Positions 44,322 to 55,035 of a DNA stretch of 64,000 bases are shown here, in pieces; the stretch's first letter is position 1; each line of letters starts with the position of its first letter. A program made the position numbers and the translations under genes. A model generated the notes under the pieces. The model searched no databases and was not told the origin of the DNA. It saw only the letters and a list, made by a program, of their open reading frames with translations. This stretch comes from an uncultured Shewanella sp. (lineage in GTDB: Bacteria; Pseudomonadota; Gammaproteobacteria; Enterobacterales; Shewanellaceae). The DNA is taken from the NCBI RefSeq assembly GCF_947501225.1, contig NZ_CANMUW010000005.1, positions 62,001 through 126,000 on the forward strand, in the 5' to 3' direction.

Positions 44322-45989
44322 TTACTTGCGAGCCGCTTTGAACGCTTCAGCCATTGCACTGCTCATTACAGCGTCTTCCTGCTTGTTCAAGCTAGCCATT
44401 GCTTCTTTCTCTTCAGCTTCATCCTTAGCACGGATAGAAAGGCTGATGGTGCGGTTCTTACGATCTACACCCATGAACTTAGATTCAACAGTGTCACCTA
44501 CAGAGTAAACTGTTGATGCATCTTCGATGCGCTCACGAGAGATATCTGAAACGCGAAGGTAACCTTCAACAGTCTCAGCTAGTTCAATTGTAACACCTTT
44601 TGCGTCAACTGCTGTAACAACACCACTTACTACAACACCTTTCTTCTTATCAGCAAGGTATGCATTGAATGGATCGTCTTCAGTTTGCTTAACACCTAAG
44701 CTGATACGCTCGCGCTCTGGGTCAACTGAAAGAACAACTGCGTTGATCTCGTCGCCTTTCTTGTATTCAGCAACAGCTTCTTCGCCAGTACCGTTCCAAG
44801 AGATGTCAGAAAGGTGAACCAGACCGTCGATGCCACCATCAAGACCGATGAAGATACCGAAGTCAGTGATAGACTTGATCTTACCAGAAACCTTGTCACC
44901 CTTCTGGAAACGCTCTGCGAAATCATCCCATGGGTTAGTCTTACACTGCTTAAGACCAAGAGAGATACGACGACGCTCTTCATCAATGTCAAGAACCAGA
45001 ACTTCAACTTCATCACCAAGGTTAACAACCTTAGATGGGTGAATGTTCTTGTTAGTCCAATCCATTTCAGAAACGTGAACAAGACCTTCAACGCCTTCTT
45101 CGATTTCAACGAAACAACCGTAGTCAGTAAGGTTAGTAACGCGACCAGTCAGACGAGTGTTTTCTGGGTAGCGCTTGCTGATTTCTAACCATGGATCTTC
45201 GCCAAGTTGCTTAAGACCTAGTGATACACGAGTGCGCTCACGATCGTACTTAAGAACTTTAACATTGATTTCGTCACCAACGTTTACGATTTCAGATGGG
45301 TGCTTAACACGCTTCCACGCCATATCAGTGATATGTAGCAGGCCGTCAACACCACCTAGGTCTACGAATGCACCGTAGTCAGTAAGGTTCTTAACGATAC
45401 CCTTAACTGATTGACCTTCTTGTAGGTTCTCAAGAAGAGCATCACGCTCTGCACTGCTTTCAGACTCGATAACAGCACGACGAGAAACAACAACGTTGTT
45501 GCGCTTCTGGTCTAACTTGATAACTTTGAATTCTAGATCTTTGTTTTCCAGGTGAGCTGTATCGCGAACTGGGCGAACGTCAACCAGAGAACCAGGTAGG
45601 AATGCACGGATACCGTTTAATTCAACAGTGAAACCGCCCTTAACCTTACCATTGATGACACCGATTACAGTTTCAGCATCTTCGTAAGCTTTTTCTAGAA
45701 CGATCCAAGCTTCGTGACGCTTAGCTTTTTCGCGAGACAGTTGAGTCTCACCGAAGCCATCTTCAACAGAGTCAAGCGCTACGTCAACAGAATCACCAAC
45801 AGCGATTTCTAGTTCGCCTTGAGCATTTTTGAACTGCTCAGCTGGGATTGGGCTTTCTGACTTAAGACCAGCGTCAACCAGTACAGTACCGTTCTCGATG
45901 CGTACAACTACACCAGTTACGATAGAACCAGGACGGAACTCAAGTTCATTAAGGGATTGTTCAAATAGATCAGCAAAAGATTCAGTCAT
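44322..45989 (-). CDS. rpsA: 30S ribosomal protein S1
   Basis: A 555-residue protein with six S1/OB-fold repeats. The repeated signatures include [40 protein letters not shown] and [19 protein letters not shown]. It brings mRNA to the 30S ribosome. Length equals E. coli S1 (557). The codon choice is visibly biased (for example GGT, CGT, AAC), as expected for a highly expressed gene. It is 103 bases downstream of cmk and 71 upstream of ihfB. The gap before the start includes a TTATACT-like -10 for a local promoter. Confidence 0.98.
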   Translation of the reverse strand: MTESFADLFEQSLNELEFRPGSIVTGVVVRIENGTVLVDAGLKSESPIPAEQFKNAQGELEIAVGDSVDVALDSVEDGFGETQLSREKAKRHEAWIVLEKAYEDAETVIGVINGKVKGGFTVELNGIRAFLPGSLVDVRPVRDTAHLENKDLEFKVIKLDQKRNNVVVSRRAVIESESSAERDALLENLQEGQSVKGIVKNLTDYGAFVDLGGVDGLLHITDMAWKRVKHPSEIVNVGDEINVKVLKYDRERTRVSLGLKQLGEDPWLEISKRYPENTRLTGRVTNLTDYGCFVEIEEGVEGLVHVSEMDWTNKNIHPSKVVNLGDEVEVLVLDIDEERRRISLGLKQCKTNPWDDFAERFQKGDKVSGKIKSITDFGIFIGLDGGIDGLVHLSDISWNGTGEEAVAEYKKGDEINAVVLSVDPERERISLGVKQTEDDPFNAYLADKKKGVVVSGVVTAVDAKGVTIELAETVEGYLRVSDISRERIEDASTVYSVGDTVESKFMGVDRKNRTISLSIRAKDEAEEKEAMASLNKQEDAVMSSAMAEAFKAARK

Positions 45990-46092
45990 GTTTAAGTTAC
46001 TTTATTTAATAAACCACGGCTCATCCTGGACGTGGAGTCAGTATAATAATCCGCATCATCCTTGTTGCGAATGGTATTGTGTCAGCCGAAAA

Positions 46093-46785
46093 TCAGCTCA
46101 CACCAGGTAATTTTGTTTGTATGTGCGTCAATGCAATATCGAGCACTTCATCTATCCCGATTCCGGACGTGTCAATGATCAATGCATCCTCGGCTGGAAC
46201 CAGAGGAGCAACGCTGCGATTGGAATCGCGTTCGTCACGTTCTTTAATCTCGGACAAAAGACGGTCGATATTAACATCGAAGCCCTTGTCTTGCAACTGA
46301 TTATAGCGCCTTTGGGCTCTTTCTTCCGCAGATGCGGTCAAATAAATTTTAGCTGGTGTAGTCGGGAAAACGACTGTTCCCATATCACGACCATCGGCAA
46401 TCAAACCCGGTGCTTCATTAAATGCACGTTGACGGCGTAATAGCGCCTCTCTTACTCTGGGATAAGCTGCGACTTTAGAGGCTGCATTAGAACACTCTTG
46501 ACTGCGAATATCTGTCGAGACATCTTCCCCCTCAAGAATGACTTTGATACCCGGTTGTTCATTACCGGCTACAAATTGAACATCCAGGTGTGCGGCTAAT
46601 AAGGTTAGCGAGTCTTCGTTATCGAGCTCAACATTGTGATGAATTGCAGCTAAGGCCAAAACCCGGTAGATCGCACCGCTATCTAACAGTTTCCAACCCA
46701 AGCGCTCGGCTAGTAACTGGCTAATCGTACCTTTTCCCGCACCGCTAGGACCGTCGATAGTGACAACAGGAGCCCTTTCAGACAT
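46093..46785 (-). CDS. cmk: cytidylate kinase
   Basis: A 230-residue kinase that converts CMP and dCMP to the diphosphates. The P-loop is [13 protein letters not shown] near the N-terminus. The CMP-binding insert and [11 protein letters not shown], then [12 protein letters not shown] in the lid region, are present. The frame is open to 46809, but GTGGAG seven bases before the ATG at 46785 gives the family start [19 protein letters not shown] with a GC-rich discriminator lies about 113 bases upstream. Confidence 0.96.
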   Translation of the reverse strand: MSERAPVVTIDGPSGAGKGTISQLLAERLGWKLLDSGAIYRVLALAAIHHNVELDNEDSLTLLAAHLDVQFVAGNEQPGIKVILEGEDVSTDIRSQECSNAASKVAAYPRVREALLRRQRAFNEAPGLIADGRDMGTVVFPTTPAKIYLTASAEERAQRRYNQLQDKGFDVNIDRLLSEIKERDERDSNRSVAPLVPAEDALIIDTSGIGIDEVLDIALTHIQTKLPGVS

Positions 46786-46824
46786 AAATTTCTCCACAGT
46801 AAAATCCATTTCCCTAAGATTTTA

Positions 46825-46840
46825 AATTGGTTAACCAATT
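46825..46840. repeat. 16-base palindrome in the cmk leader
   Basis: AATTGGTTAACCAATT is a perfect palindrome, 40 bases before the cmk start and about 50 downstream of its -10 element. The TTAACCAATT half also forms the inverted repeat upstream of gyrA. Confidence 0.55.
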
Positions 46841-46897
46841 GAACCTCTTGAAATACTGGACTGTTCAAATTGATTTAACCGAAAAATGAGCGCGCGT

Positions 46898-46903
46898 ATT
46901 ATA
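46898..46903 (-). promoter_or_regulatory. -10 element of the cmk promoter
   Basis: On the minus strand TATAAT is followed by the GC-rich discriminator ACGCGCGC, a form seen at growth-rate-controlled promoters. The -35 is weak. Confidence 0.5.
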
Positions 46904-46972
46904 AACCAAGTACGCAGAGAAAGCGGTAAAAACTTGTTAGTTAAATTTTGTAACAAAGTTTCAGTCACAAAA

Positions 46973-46992
46973 AAGGGCCGCAAGCGACCCTT
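46973..46992 (-). terminator. terminator of aroA
   Basis: AAGGGTCGC-tt-GCGGCCCTT on the minus strand, with one mismatch, is followed by a T-run. It lies 17 bases after the aroA stop. Confidence 0.8.
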
Positions 46993-47009
46993 GTCTGATT
47001 AACACCGTT

Positions 47010-48290
47010 TTATTGCGCCAATGCAGTAAACTGATTGAAATAATCGGGGAAAGTTTTTGAGGTGCAATCGGGATCATTGATAGTAATACCACAATCGGCG
47101 AACGCCAGCATAGAGAAACACATGGCCATCCTGTGATCGTTATAGGTATCAATCTCGGCGGTATGAGGCCGAGCGGGTGGAGTGACACTGATGTAATCAT
47201 GTCCCTCATCGACGATAGCACCGACCTTGCGAAGTTCGGTTGCCATAGCTGCGAGTCGGTCGGTCTCTTTGATGCGCCAGTTATAGATATTGCGGATATG
47301 GGTCGTACCTGTCGCAAACAGCGCCGCGGTCGCTATGGTCATAGCCGCGTCGGGAATATGGTTCATATCCAGATCGACAGCCTTGAGTGTCGACCCACGC
47401 GAAATGATGTAATCGTCTCCCCACTCTATATCGGCCCCCATCTTCTCTAAGACATCGGCAAACTTGACGTCGCCCTGGATACTCAGCCGCCCTACTCCGG
47501 TCACCTTAACCTCACCGCCTTTAATCGCTCCGGCTGCAAGAAAGTAGGAAGCCGAGGAGGCGTCGCCCTCAACCAATACCTTACCGGGAGAAACATAGGA
47601 CTGACGACCTTTGATCTCAAATCTTTCATAGCTGTGATTTATCACCCTGACCCCAAACTGCTCCATCAAAGCGATGGTGATATCGATATAAGGCTTAGAG
47701 ACAAGCTCCCCCTTAATCTTGATATTTACATCTCCCGTTGCCAATGGTGCAACCATCAGCAGAGCCGTCAAGAACTGACTGGAAAGATCGCCTGCAATCT
47801 CAACGTCTCCGGCTTGAAGACCGGTTGCATTGATAGTCAAAGGCGGAAACCCCTCATTTTTGAGGTAGGCGACATTCGCACCAAGTTGTCTGAGCGCATC
47901 GACAAGATCACCGATGGGGCGCTCCTCCATTCTAGGCTCACCGGTTAGGGTAAATTCGCCCTGCCCCAAAGTTAATGCCGCACATAATGGACGCATCGCG
48001 GTACCGGCATTACCGAGAAACAGGGTTTGCGCCTGCCGGGTATTAAGAGGGGCTCCAATCCCCTCCAGCTCACAGACGGTGTTGTTTTCAGATAAACGAT
48101 AGTTCACCCCAAGCTGTTTCAGGGACGTTAACATATAACGGATATCGTCGGAGTCCAGTAAATTAGTGAGTGTCGTGGTGCCTTTTGCAAGCGTAGCAAG
48201 TAAAAGTGCGCGGTTAGAGATACTTTTAGACCCAGGGATATTGATGGTTCCCTGAACTTTGTCGATTGGCTCGAGACGTAGCTGTTTCAT
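47010..48290 (-). CDS. aroA: 3-phosphoshikimate 1-carboxyvinyltransferase (EPSP synthase)
   Basis: A 426-residue enzyme of the shikimate pathway. The substrate-binding motifs are [47 protein letters not shown] and [12 protein letters not shown]. The GNAGTAMRP motif marks the class I type. It joins shikimate-3-phosphate and phosphoenolpyruvate in the cytoplasm. Its own terminator separates it from cmk. Confidence 0.97.
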   Translation of the reverse strand: MKQLRLEPIDKVQGTINIPGSKSISNRALLLATLAKGTTTLTNLLDSDDIRYMLTSLKQLGVNYRLSENNTVCELEGIGAPLNTRQAQTLFLGNAGTAMRPLCAALTLGQGEFTLTGEPRMEERPIGDLVDALRQLGANVAYLKNEGFPPLTINATGLQAGDVEIAGDLSSQFLTALLMVAPLATGDVNIKIKGELVSKPYIDITIALMEQFGVRVINHSYERFEIKGRQSYVSPGKVLVEGDASSASYFLAAGAIKGGEVKVTGVGRLSIQGDVKFADVLEKMGADIEWGDDYIISRGSTLKAVDLDMNHIPDAAMTIATAALFATGTTHIRNIYNWRIKETDRLAAMATELRKVGAIVDEGHDYISVTPPARPHTAEIDTYNDHRMAMCFSMLAFADCGITINDPDCTSKTFPDYFNQFTALAQ

Positions 48291-48740
48291 TAAAATACTT
48301 CTTTATTATCGCGGGACAAACAACCCACTGGTTAACGATAGATGTTCATGTTAAACAGACTGTAAAGGATACGACTGGCGCCATCACGACAAAATGGCGT
48401 TCTGTTTAACCGGCGTTTGAACTTCGTAGTTATAAAGTTACCGACTGGGCGCGTTATATTCAAGCAATAACTGCAACACTTTTTTATGATTTCTAAGCTT
48501 TTAAACTATTTTGGGTCTAAATTGGTATAAATCTACAATTAACCTGCCAGATGAAGCGTTGTTCGGCTGGGTTAAGTTGAATTTTTAATGCAAAGAGTTT
48601 ACAACTGGAAGGAATTAATGCCATTTGTCAGTTGAATTTAAATATCGTGTTAGGCTGTTCCAATCTCATTGAATTACGTTACCCTAAACTCAAATAGAAA
48701 AAGGCAGAGAGCTGCCTGCGAATAAAAAGGTAATTGAGCT
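48291..48740. other. 450-base divergent region between aroA and the aminotransferase
   Basis: No gene. It holds the bulged inverted repeat at 48350-48410, AT-rich promoter-like sequence around 48500-48540, and a small GGCAG-agag-CTGCC hairpin at about 48704-48717. No TyrR box was found. Confidence 0.45.
48350..48410. repeat. bulged inverted repeat upstream of aroA
   Basis: GTTAAACAGA (48350-48359) mirrors TCTGTTTAAC (48401-48410) perfectly. Inside it CGCCAT (48379-48384) mirrors ATGGCG (48394-48399). The left arm carries a 19-base bulge. Confidence 0.55.
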
Positions 48741-49946
48741 ATGTTCGATAAATTAACCGCTATGCCTTCAGACCCTATTCTGGGATTAATGACAAAATAC
48801 CGAGAAGATAAACGCACTAAAAAGGTTGATCTGGGCGTCGGAGTCTACAAGGATGAAGCGGGACATACCCCCATTTTGACCTGTGTGAAAAAAGCGGAGC
48901 AGCATCGAATAGACACAGAGGAAACTAAAGTTTACATAGGCCCTACCGGTTCAGCCGATTTCAACCGGTTACTTGGTGAGTTAGCCTTTGGCAGCGATAA
49001 TCCTGCAATTTTAGCAGATCGTGTACGCACCGTATCTACTCCGGGGGGCACAGGAGCGCTTCGCGTTGCTGCCGACTTCATAAAACGGGCCGGTTCGCTT
49101 AATAAGAGCGGCGAGGCCGTCATCTGGGTCAGCGATCCTACCTGGGCAAATCATACAGGGCTGTTCGAAGCGGCAGGTATAACGGTTAAAACATACCCAT
49201 ACTACGACTACGACGCTAAGTCGCTGAAGTTCGATGAGATGAAAGCCGCTCTGGCGACGGTTGGTCCCGACGATGTCGTGCTGCTGCACGCTTGCTGTCA
49301 CAACCCGAGCGGAATGGATCTCACCCAAACTCAATGGGATGAGATTATTGCGCTGACCAAAGAGCAAGGTTTTACCCCCTTAATCGATATGGCCTACCAA
49401 GGTTTCGGCGAGAGTGTGGATGCCGATGCCTATGGTGTGCGTAAGATGGCGGCCACGGTCGATAACATGATCTTATGTAGTTCCTGTTCGAAGAATTTCG
49501 GTTTATATCGTGAACGTATCGGAGCCTGCTCTATTGTTGGTAAAGATGTGGCATCTGCTAATATAGCATTCTCGGTGCTGTTATATGTGGTTCGTTGCAT
49601 CTACTCTATGCCACCCGCTCACGGCGCGGCCATTGTCGAGACCATTTTAGGCTCGCAAGAGTTGAAACAGGAGTGGTTATCCGAACTTAAGGTGATGCGG
49701 GACCGAATCAACGGCAACCGTGCCATGTTGGTAGCCAAGCTAAAAGAGAAAGGTGTAACACGTAACTTTGACTTTATCGCCGAGCAGAAAGGTATGTTCT
49801 CATTCTTAGGTATCACTCCTGAGCAGGTCGCCACACTGCAATCAGAGCATAGTATCTATATGGTTGACTCCAGCCGTATCAGTATTGCGGGTATCGGCTT
49901 AGGCAATGTTGATCACCTGGCAGAATCGATAGCAAAAGTACTCTAA
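48741..49946 (+). CDS. tyrB: aromatic/aspartate aminotransferase
   Basis: A 401-residue class I PLP aminotransferase. The PLP lysine is in SSCSKNFGLYRERIGA. Substrate-binding residues are seen in GVGVYKDEAGHTPIL, CCHNPSGMDLT and the C-terminal SRISIAGIG. The Asn of HNPSG and Asp of IDMAYQGF contact the cofactor. It probably transaminates Tyr/Phe and Asp with 2-oxoglutarate. tyrB is chosen over aspC from the conserved location beside aroA and serC; sequence alone leaves both possible. Confidence 0.85.
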   Translation: MFDKLTAMPSDPILGLMTKYREDKRTKKVDLGVGVYKDEAGHTPILTCVKKAEQHRIDTEETKVYIGPTGSADFNRLLGELAFGSDNPAILADRVRTVSTPGGTGALRVAADFIKRAGSLNKSGEAVIWVSDPTWANHTGLFEAAGITVKTYPYYDYDAKSLKFDEMKAALATVGPDDVVLLHACCHNPSGMDLTQTQWDEIIALTKEQGFTPLIDMAYQGFGESVDADAYGVRKMAATVDNMILCSSCSKNFGLYRERIGACSIVGKDVASANIAFSVLLYVVRCIYSMPPAHGAAIVETILGSQELKQEWLSELKVMRDRINGNRAMLVAKLKEKGVTRNFDFIAEQKGMFSFLGITPEQVATLQSEHSIYMVDSSRISIAGIGLGNVDHLAESIAKVL

Positions 49947-49964
49947 TAGACCCTTGCATGGCAA

Positions 49965-50037
49965 GCTAATCGACGCCAACTTCGTTGGCTAAATGAAAAT
50001 ATTCTTCATCTAGCCGACGAAGTCAGCGTCTCCTAGC
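49965..50037. repeat. 73-base hairpin element between tyrB and serC
   Basis: Two 33-base arms (49965-49997 and 50005-50037) match at 26 of 33 positions around a 7-base loop. Core GACGC..ACTTCGT.GGCTA is shared. Most mismatches become G-U pairs in RNA, chiefly on the minus strand. It lies between convergent genes and could be a terminator or a small mobile repeat. Confidence 0.65.
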
Positions 50038-50058
50038 CAGTTTACCGTCGTCTTTGCT

Positions 50059-51150
50059 TTAGCTGTTCTTTTCAGCAAAATCCTTCATAAACTCAACCAG
50101 CTTTTCAACACCTTCCAGAGGCATGGCGTTGTATATACTTGCGCGCATGCCACCTACACTTCGATGCCCTTTCAGTGCCACAAGGCCGGCAGCCTTTGCC
50201 TGGTTCAGAAAAGTGTCGTTGAGAGTTTCATCTTTGAGATAAAAGACAACATTCATCTGAGAACGGTTGGCTTGTCCTACTCTATTTTCATAAAAGTCAC
50301 AGCTATCAATAAATTGATATAGGCATTGCGCCTTCTTATCATTAACCTCAGCCATGGCGCTAACACCACCTTTCTGCTTGAGCCAATCAAATACTTCGGC
50401 GGCTAAGTACCAGGCAAATGTCGGAGGCGTATTATACATAGAGCCATGTTTCACGGCTAAGCGATAGTCCATGATAGAGGATTGAGGAAGACTCGGTAAC
50501 TTGAGCATATCGTCACGTACGATCACTATGCTTAATCCCGATGGGCCAATATTCTTCTGTGCCCCGGCATAGATCAGACCAAACTTACTGACATCTATCT
50601 CACGTGACATGATATTGGATGACATATCGGCCACGATTGGCCAGGGACAGTTTATATCATCAAAAATTTCGATACCATCGACCGTCTCATTGGGGCAGTA
50701 GTGCAGATAACGATAGTCATCATTTGCAGCGGAAAAATCAGGAAGCTGAACCCTCTTGACACCATTGTCTTCGACCAGAAGATCTATGGTGTCGATCTGA
50801 CCGTCACTGGTTAACTTTCTGGCTTCGGCTACCGCCGAGCTGGACCAACTGCCGGACTCTAAATAGAGCGCCCTGCCGTTTTTACCGAGAAAATTATTCA
50901 CAACTGCAGAAAACTGGCCACGGCCCCCACCATGCATGAAGAGTACATGGTAATTAGCCGGAATCGACATCAATTCTCTGAGATCAGCCTCGGCACGGTC
51001 GGTCAACGCGATAAACTCTTTACTGCGATGGCTCACCTCCATTACTGAGGTGCCCAAGCCATTCCAGTCGAGTAGTTCACTCTGGGCTTTTGTCATAACA
51101 GCTTTGGGTAACATTGCCGGACCTGCACAGAAATTGTATGTCGTACTCAC
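50059..51150 (-). CDS. serC: phosphoserine aminotransferase
   Basis: A 363-residue PLP enzyme for serine and pyridoxine synthesis. It starts [18 protein letters not shown], the family N-terminus. [17 protein letters not shown] and [19 protein letters not shown] with the PLP lysine are present, and so is [16 protein letters not shown]. The frame is open to 51228, but AAGGAG six bases before a GTG at 51150 sets the start and gives the normal length. It is downstream of gyrA, after the gyrA terminator, in the order known from Shewanella. Confidence 0.95.
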   Translation of the reverse strand: MSTTYNFCAGPAMLPKAVMTKAQSELLDWNGLGTSVMEVSHRSKEFIALTDRAEADLRELMSIPANYHVLFMHGGGRGQFSAVVNNFLGKNGRALYLESGSWSSSAVAEARKLTSDGQIDTIDLLVEDNGVKRVQLPDFSAANDDYRYLHYCPNETVDGIEIFDDINCPWPIVADMSSNIMSREIDVSKFGLIYAGAQKNIGPSGLSIVIVRDDMLKLPSLPQSSIMDYRLAVKHGSMYNTPPTFAWYLAAEVFDWLKQKGGVSAMAEVNDKKAQCLYQFIDSCDFYENRVGQANRSQMNVVFYLKDETLNDTFLNQAKAAGLVALKGHRSVGGMRASIYNAMPLEGVEKLVEFMKDFAEKNS

Positions 51151-51278
51151 TCTTCTCTCCTTTCCCTTACTAAGTGCTGTTGGTTCATTTTTTATATAGG
51201 TACCCATCTTGTCACAGGATAGAGACAAGATACCTGTTTTATTTTTAAAAACTCAATCTTTTTCAACGAATAAAACAA

Positions 51279-51304
51279 AACGGGCGTCCAGTTGGACGCC
51301 CGTT
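51279..51304 (-). terminator. terminator of gyrA
   Basis: AACGGGCGTCC-aact-GGACGCCCGTT on the minus strand is a perfect 11-base stem followed by TTTGTTTTA. It lies 28 bases after the gyrA stop. Confidence 0.88.
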
Positions 51305-51331
51305 GTTCATAATCTGATAGAAGATTAGTGA

Positions 51332-54025
51332 CTACTCAGCATTTTCAGCTTCCGAAGCATCATCGGCGGCAGGGACTTGCGTCACTTCGGCATCACTGAC
51401 GATTGGGTTACCCTCTCCGTCAACTTCAACCTCTTCCTCCTGGATCTCATCGATTCTCTGCAGACCGACAACCTTCTCCTCTTCGGCGGTACGAATGATG
51501 GTAACACCCTGGGTATTACGGCCTATGGTCGATACACCGGTGGCAGGAGTACGCACTAAGGTTCCCTTGTCACTGATAAGCATGATCTCATCATTTTCAC
51601 CGACCTGAACGGCACCGACAACGGCACCATTACGTTCGCTGACCTTAATTGAAACCACGCCCTTAGTCGCACGACTCTTGGCAGGGTACTCTGAGAGTGC
51701 TGTACGCTTACCATAACCATTCTCGGTCACAGTTAAGATAGCCCCATCATCTTTAGGAACGATGAGTGAAACCACTTTTTGATCGTCTTCGAGACGGATG
51801 CCACGAACGCCGGTCGCTGTACGGCCCATAGGACGTAAGGCTAAGACCTCTTCACCTGTTTCCGGATCCAACTTAACCTGACCGGTTTCGGAATCACGTA
51901 CCTTCTCATTGAATCTAACGACCTTACCTTCGTTAGAGAAGAGCATGATATCGTCATTACCATCTGTGATATCGACACCGATGAGTTGGTCACCATCTTT
52001 AAGGTTAACTGCGATGATACCGTTAGCACGAGGGTTACTGTAAGCTGTCAAAGCCGTCTTCTTCACGGTACCGTGGGCCGTCGCCATGATGATATACTTA
52101 TCTTCTGCATATTCACGAACCGGCAGGATAGCGGTAATTCGTTCGCCTTCAGAGAGCGGCAGTATATTGACTATCGGACGACCTCGGGCAGTACGGCTCG
52201 CCAGTGGTAACTGGTAAACCTTCAGCCAGTACATCTTACCGAAGTCAGAGAAGCAGAGGATGGTATCGTGGGTGTTGGCAACTAATAGCTTCTCGACAAA
52301 ATCTTCATCTTTCACTTTAGTCGCAGCCTTACCCTTACCACCACGGCGTTGAGCCTGGTAATCCGTAAGTGCCTGATACTTGGCGTAACCAAGATGAGAT
52401 AGTGTCACAACGACATCTTCTTCGTTGATCAGATCTTCCAGGCTCATATCGACTTCGTTAGCATTGATAACGGTACGACGTTCATCGCCGAAGTTTTCCA
52501 ATACTTCCTGAAGCTCTTCGGTAATCACTTCCATTAAGCGTTCCGGACTGCGAAGAATATAGAGAAGAGCAGCGATTAGCTCCAATAACTCTTCATACTC
52601 TTTTAAGATCTTTTCATGTTCAAGACCGGTCAACTTATGCAGACGAAGGTCCAGAATCGCTTGCGCTTGCTGCTCTGTCAGGTAGTAACGTCCGTCACGG
52701 ATACCGTACTGAGGCTCTAACCACTCTGGACGAGCCGCATCATCGCCGGCTTTTTCGAGCATGCCCTGAACATTACCTAACTCCCACCCTTCAGAAACTA
52801 ATTTAGCCTTAGCCTCCGCAGGGGTCGGTGAGGCCTTAATCAATGCAATGATAGGGTCGATGTTGGCCAATGCAATCGCCAGAGACTCCAGGATATGTGC
52901 TCTGTCACGCGCCTTACGAAGCTCAAATACGGTACGGCGTGTAACCACTTCACGACGGTGAAGGATAAAGCACTCTAGCATCTCTTTAAGGTTGAACAAC
53001 TTTGGCTGACCATTGGTCAGTGCAACCATGTTGATACCGAATGAGCACTGCATCTGGGTTTGTGCGTAGAGGTTGTTAAGGACAACTTCACCCACTTCAC
53101 CACGCTTGATCTCAACGACGATACGCATACCGTCTTTATCTGACTCGTCACGAAGACCACTGATCCCTTCTATCTTCTTGTCCTTAACAAGCTCGGCGAT
53201 CTTCTCGATCAAACGTGCCTTGTTAACCTGATAGGGTATCTCATTGACAACAATACGTTCACGACCGTTGTCTTCTGTTTCTACCGTAGCCCGAGCTCGC
53301 ATAACTGCACGGCCACGACCTGTGGTGTATGCATCGACGATCCCTTTGCGGCCGTTAATCAATGCCGCCGTAGGAAAGTCGGGACCCGGAATATACTCCA
53401 TCAGCTCAGGTATGGTCAGATCCGGATTTTCGATTAGGGCAAGACAACCACTGACAACTTCATTGAGGTTGTGTGGCGGAATATTCGTCGCCATACCAAC
53501 AGCGATCCCTGATGAACCGTTAACCAGTAAGGTTGGAATGCGTGTCGGCAGAACAGAAGGAATAAACTCGGTACCATCATAGTTAGGTACAAAGTCTACC
53601 GTCTCTTTTTCGAGGTCGGCTAATAGTTGGTGCGCCACCTTGTCCATACGAATTTCGGTATAACGCATCGCAGCCGCGGCATCACCATCGACAGAACCGA
53701 AGTTACCCTGACCATCGACCAAGGTATAGCGCATCGAGAATGGCTGAGCCAGACGAACGATTGTGTCATAAACAGCAGTATCACCATGAGGGTGATATTT
53801 ACCGATGACGTCACCGACAACACGTGCCGACTTTTTATATGGTTTGTTCCAATCATTTTTAAGCTCACTCATCGCGAAAAGTACGCGGCGATGAACGGGC
53901 TTAAGGCCATCTCGGACATCCGGTAATGCCCGGCCTACGATTACACTCATGGCGTAATCAAGATATGAATTCTTTAATTCGTCTTCAATATTAATTGGTG
54001 TTATAGATGAAGCCAGATCAGTCAT
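51332..54025 (-). CDS. gyrA: DNA gyrase subunit A
   Basis: The 897-residue breakage-reunion subunit of gyrase. The catalytic Tyr lies in [12 protein letters not shown]. The quinolone-resistance region reads [14 protein letters not shown], so residue 83 is Thr and residue 87 Asp (E. coli has Ser83). The GyrA box QRRGGKGK and six C-terminal beta-pinwheel repeats follow, then an acidic tail. The frame is open to a TTG at 54058, but the ATG at 54025 gives the family start [20 protein letters not shown]. It is divergent to ubiG, as in many gammaproteobacteria. Confidence 0.98.
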   Translation of the reverse strand: MTDLASSITPINIEDELKNSYLDYAMSVIVGRALPDVRDGLKPVHRRVLFAMSELKNDWNKPYKKSARVVGDVIGKYHPHGDTAVYDTIVRLAQPFSMRYTLVDGQGNFGSVDGDAAAAMRYTEIRMDKVAHQLLADLEKETVDFVPNYDGTEFIPSVLPTRIPTLLVNGSSGIAVGMATNIPPHNLNEVVSGCLALIENPDLTIPELMEYIPGPDFPTAALINGRKGIVDAYTTGRGRAVMRARATVETEDNGRERIVVNEIPYQVNKARLIEKIAELVKDKKIEGISGLRDESDKDGMRIVVEIKRGEVGEVVLNNLYAQTQMQCSFGINMVALTNGQPKLFNLKEMLECFILHRREVVTRRTVFELRKARDRAHILESLAIALANIDPIIALIKASPTPAEAKAKLVSEGWELGNVQGMLEKAGDDAARPEWLEPQYGIRDGRYYLTEQQAQAILDLRLHKLTGLEHEKILKEYEELLELIAALLYILRSPERLMEVITEELQEVLENFGDERRTVINANEVDMSLEDLINEEDVVVTLSHLGYAKYQALTDYQAQRRGGKGKAATKVKDEDFVEKLLVANTHDTILCFSDFGKMYWLKVYQLPLASRTARGRPIVNILPLSEGERITAILPVREYAEDKYIIMATAHGTVKKTALTAYSNPRANGIIAVNLKDGDQLIGVDITDGNDDIMLFSNEGKVVRFNEKVRDSETGQVKLDPETGEEVLALRPMGRTATGVRGIRLEDDQKVVSLIVPKDDGAILTVTENGYGKRTALSEYPAKSRATKGVVSIKVSERNGAVVGAVQVGENDEIMLISDKGTLVRTPATGVSTIGRNTQGVTIIRTAEEEKVVGLQRIDEIQEEEVEVDGEGNPIVSDAEVTQVPAADDASEAENAE

Positions 54026-54163
54026 AAACTGCTCGATCCCTTGAAATTTAGCCGACAAATCACTGCCCGAAATGGGCCGGTGAAATTGTTGAGCCTGAAA
54101 ACGTGATTTGGCATTCTAACACAGTTATTTAATGGCGGTAGACCCTATTCAACTTTAGATATG

Positions 54164-54221
54164 AATTTAACCAATTGACTCATATCAAACTATGTTCGCT
54201 AAACAATCAATTGGTTAAATT
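54164..54221. repeat. 15-base perfect inverted repeat between gyrA and ubiG
   Basis: AATTTAACCAATTGA (54164-54178) mirrors TCAATTGGTTAAATT (54207-54221) perfectly, with a 28-base spacer. Its TTAACCAATT core is also in the cmk leader palindrome. Confidence 0.65.
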
Positions 54222-54248
54222 ATCACTTAAATCTCTTTTGAATCTCCT

Positions 54249-54275
54249 TTGTTTATTAGAGCCTATGGGTATAAT
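54249..54275 (+). promoter_or_regulatory. promoter of ubiG
   Basis: TATAAT (54270-54275) lies 35 bases before the ubiG start. A TTGTTT-like -35 is at 54249-54254 with a short 15-base spacer. Confidence 0.5.
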
Positions 54276-54309
54276 GTCATTAATAAATAATCGCTATTGA
54301 GGTGATATA

Positions 54310-55035
54310 GTGCAACAGGAAGTGAAGCAAGAGATAAATGTCGACCCGCAAGAGATCGCCAAATTTGAGAAGATGGCCGAAACCTGGTGGGACCCCAATG
54401 GCGAATTTAAGCCGCTACATAGATTAAATCCACTTCGCCTCAACTATATAGATCAAACCAGTGGTGGTGTTTTCGGTAAACGCGTATTAGATGTTGGCTG
54501 TGGTGGCGGTATCCTGTCTGAGAGTATGGCGCGTATCGGTGCTAAGGTAGATGGGCTGGATATGGGGACCGAGCCGCTCGATGTGGCCAGACTGCATGCA
54601 CTTGAGATGAATGTCGATATTAACTATATACAGGATACAGCCGAGTCTCACCGTGAAACTCACAGAGAGACCTACGATATCGTGACCTGCATGGAGATGC
54701 TTGAACATGTGCCCAGTCCCCGCTCTGTCATTCAGGCCTGTGCCGATATGGTAAAACCCGGTGGTTATGTCTTCTTTTCCACTATTAACCGCAACATCAG
54801 GGCCTATGTAGAAACGATTCTGGGGGCTGAATACCTGTTGAAGATGCTTCCGGTAGGCACTCACGATCACAATAAGTTTATCAAGCCATCTGAGTTGATC
54901 GCATTGGCAGAAAATGCAGAATTGTTTTGCGAAGATGCGACGGGGATCACCTATAATCCGCTCACCGAAGCGTTTTCATATACAAAAAATGTCGATGTGA
55001 ACTACATGATCGCCACCAGAAAAAGCCTCGATTAG
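54310..55035 (+). CDS. ubiG: ubiquinone biosynthesis O-methyltransferase
   Basis: A 241-residue SAM methyltransferase for both O-methylation steps of ubiquinone synthesis. Motif I is [20 protein letters not shown], and the family segments [29 protein letters not shown] and STINRN are present. The start is GTG, supported by GAGGTGAT. Its stop directly abuts the ATG of the next gene (TAG-ATG), so the two are coupled. Confidence 0.97.
   Translation: MQQEVKQEINVDPQEIAKFEKMAETWWDPNGEFKPLHRLNPLRLNYIDQTSGGVFGKRVLDVGCGGGILSESMARIGAKVDGLDMGTEPLDVARLHALEMNVDINYIQDTAESHRETHRETYDIVTCMEMLEHVPSPRSVIQACADMVKPGGYVFFSTINRNIRAYVETILGAEYLLKMLPVGTHDHNKFIKPSELIALAENAELFCEDATGITYNPLTEAFSYTKNVDVNYMIATRKSLD

Noticed and set aside
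48291..48740. TyrR box before the aminotransferase gene
   Set aside because: TGTAAA and TTTACA occur but not in the required spacing.
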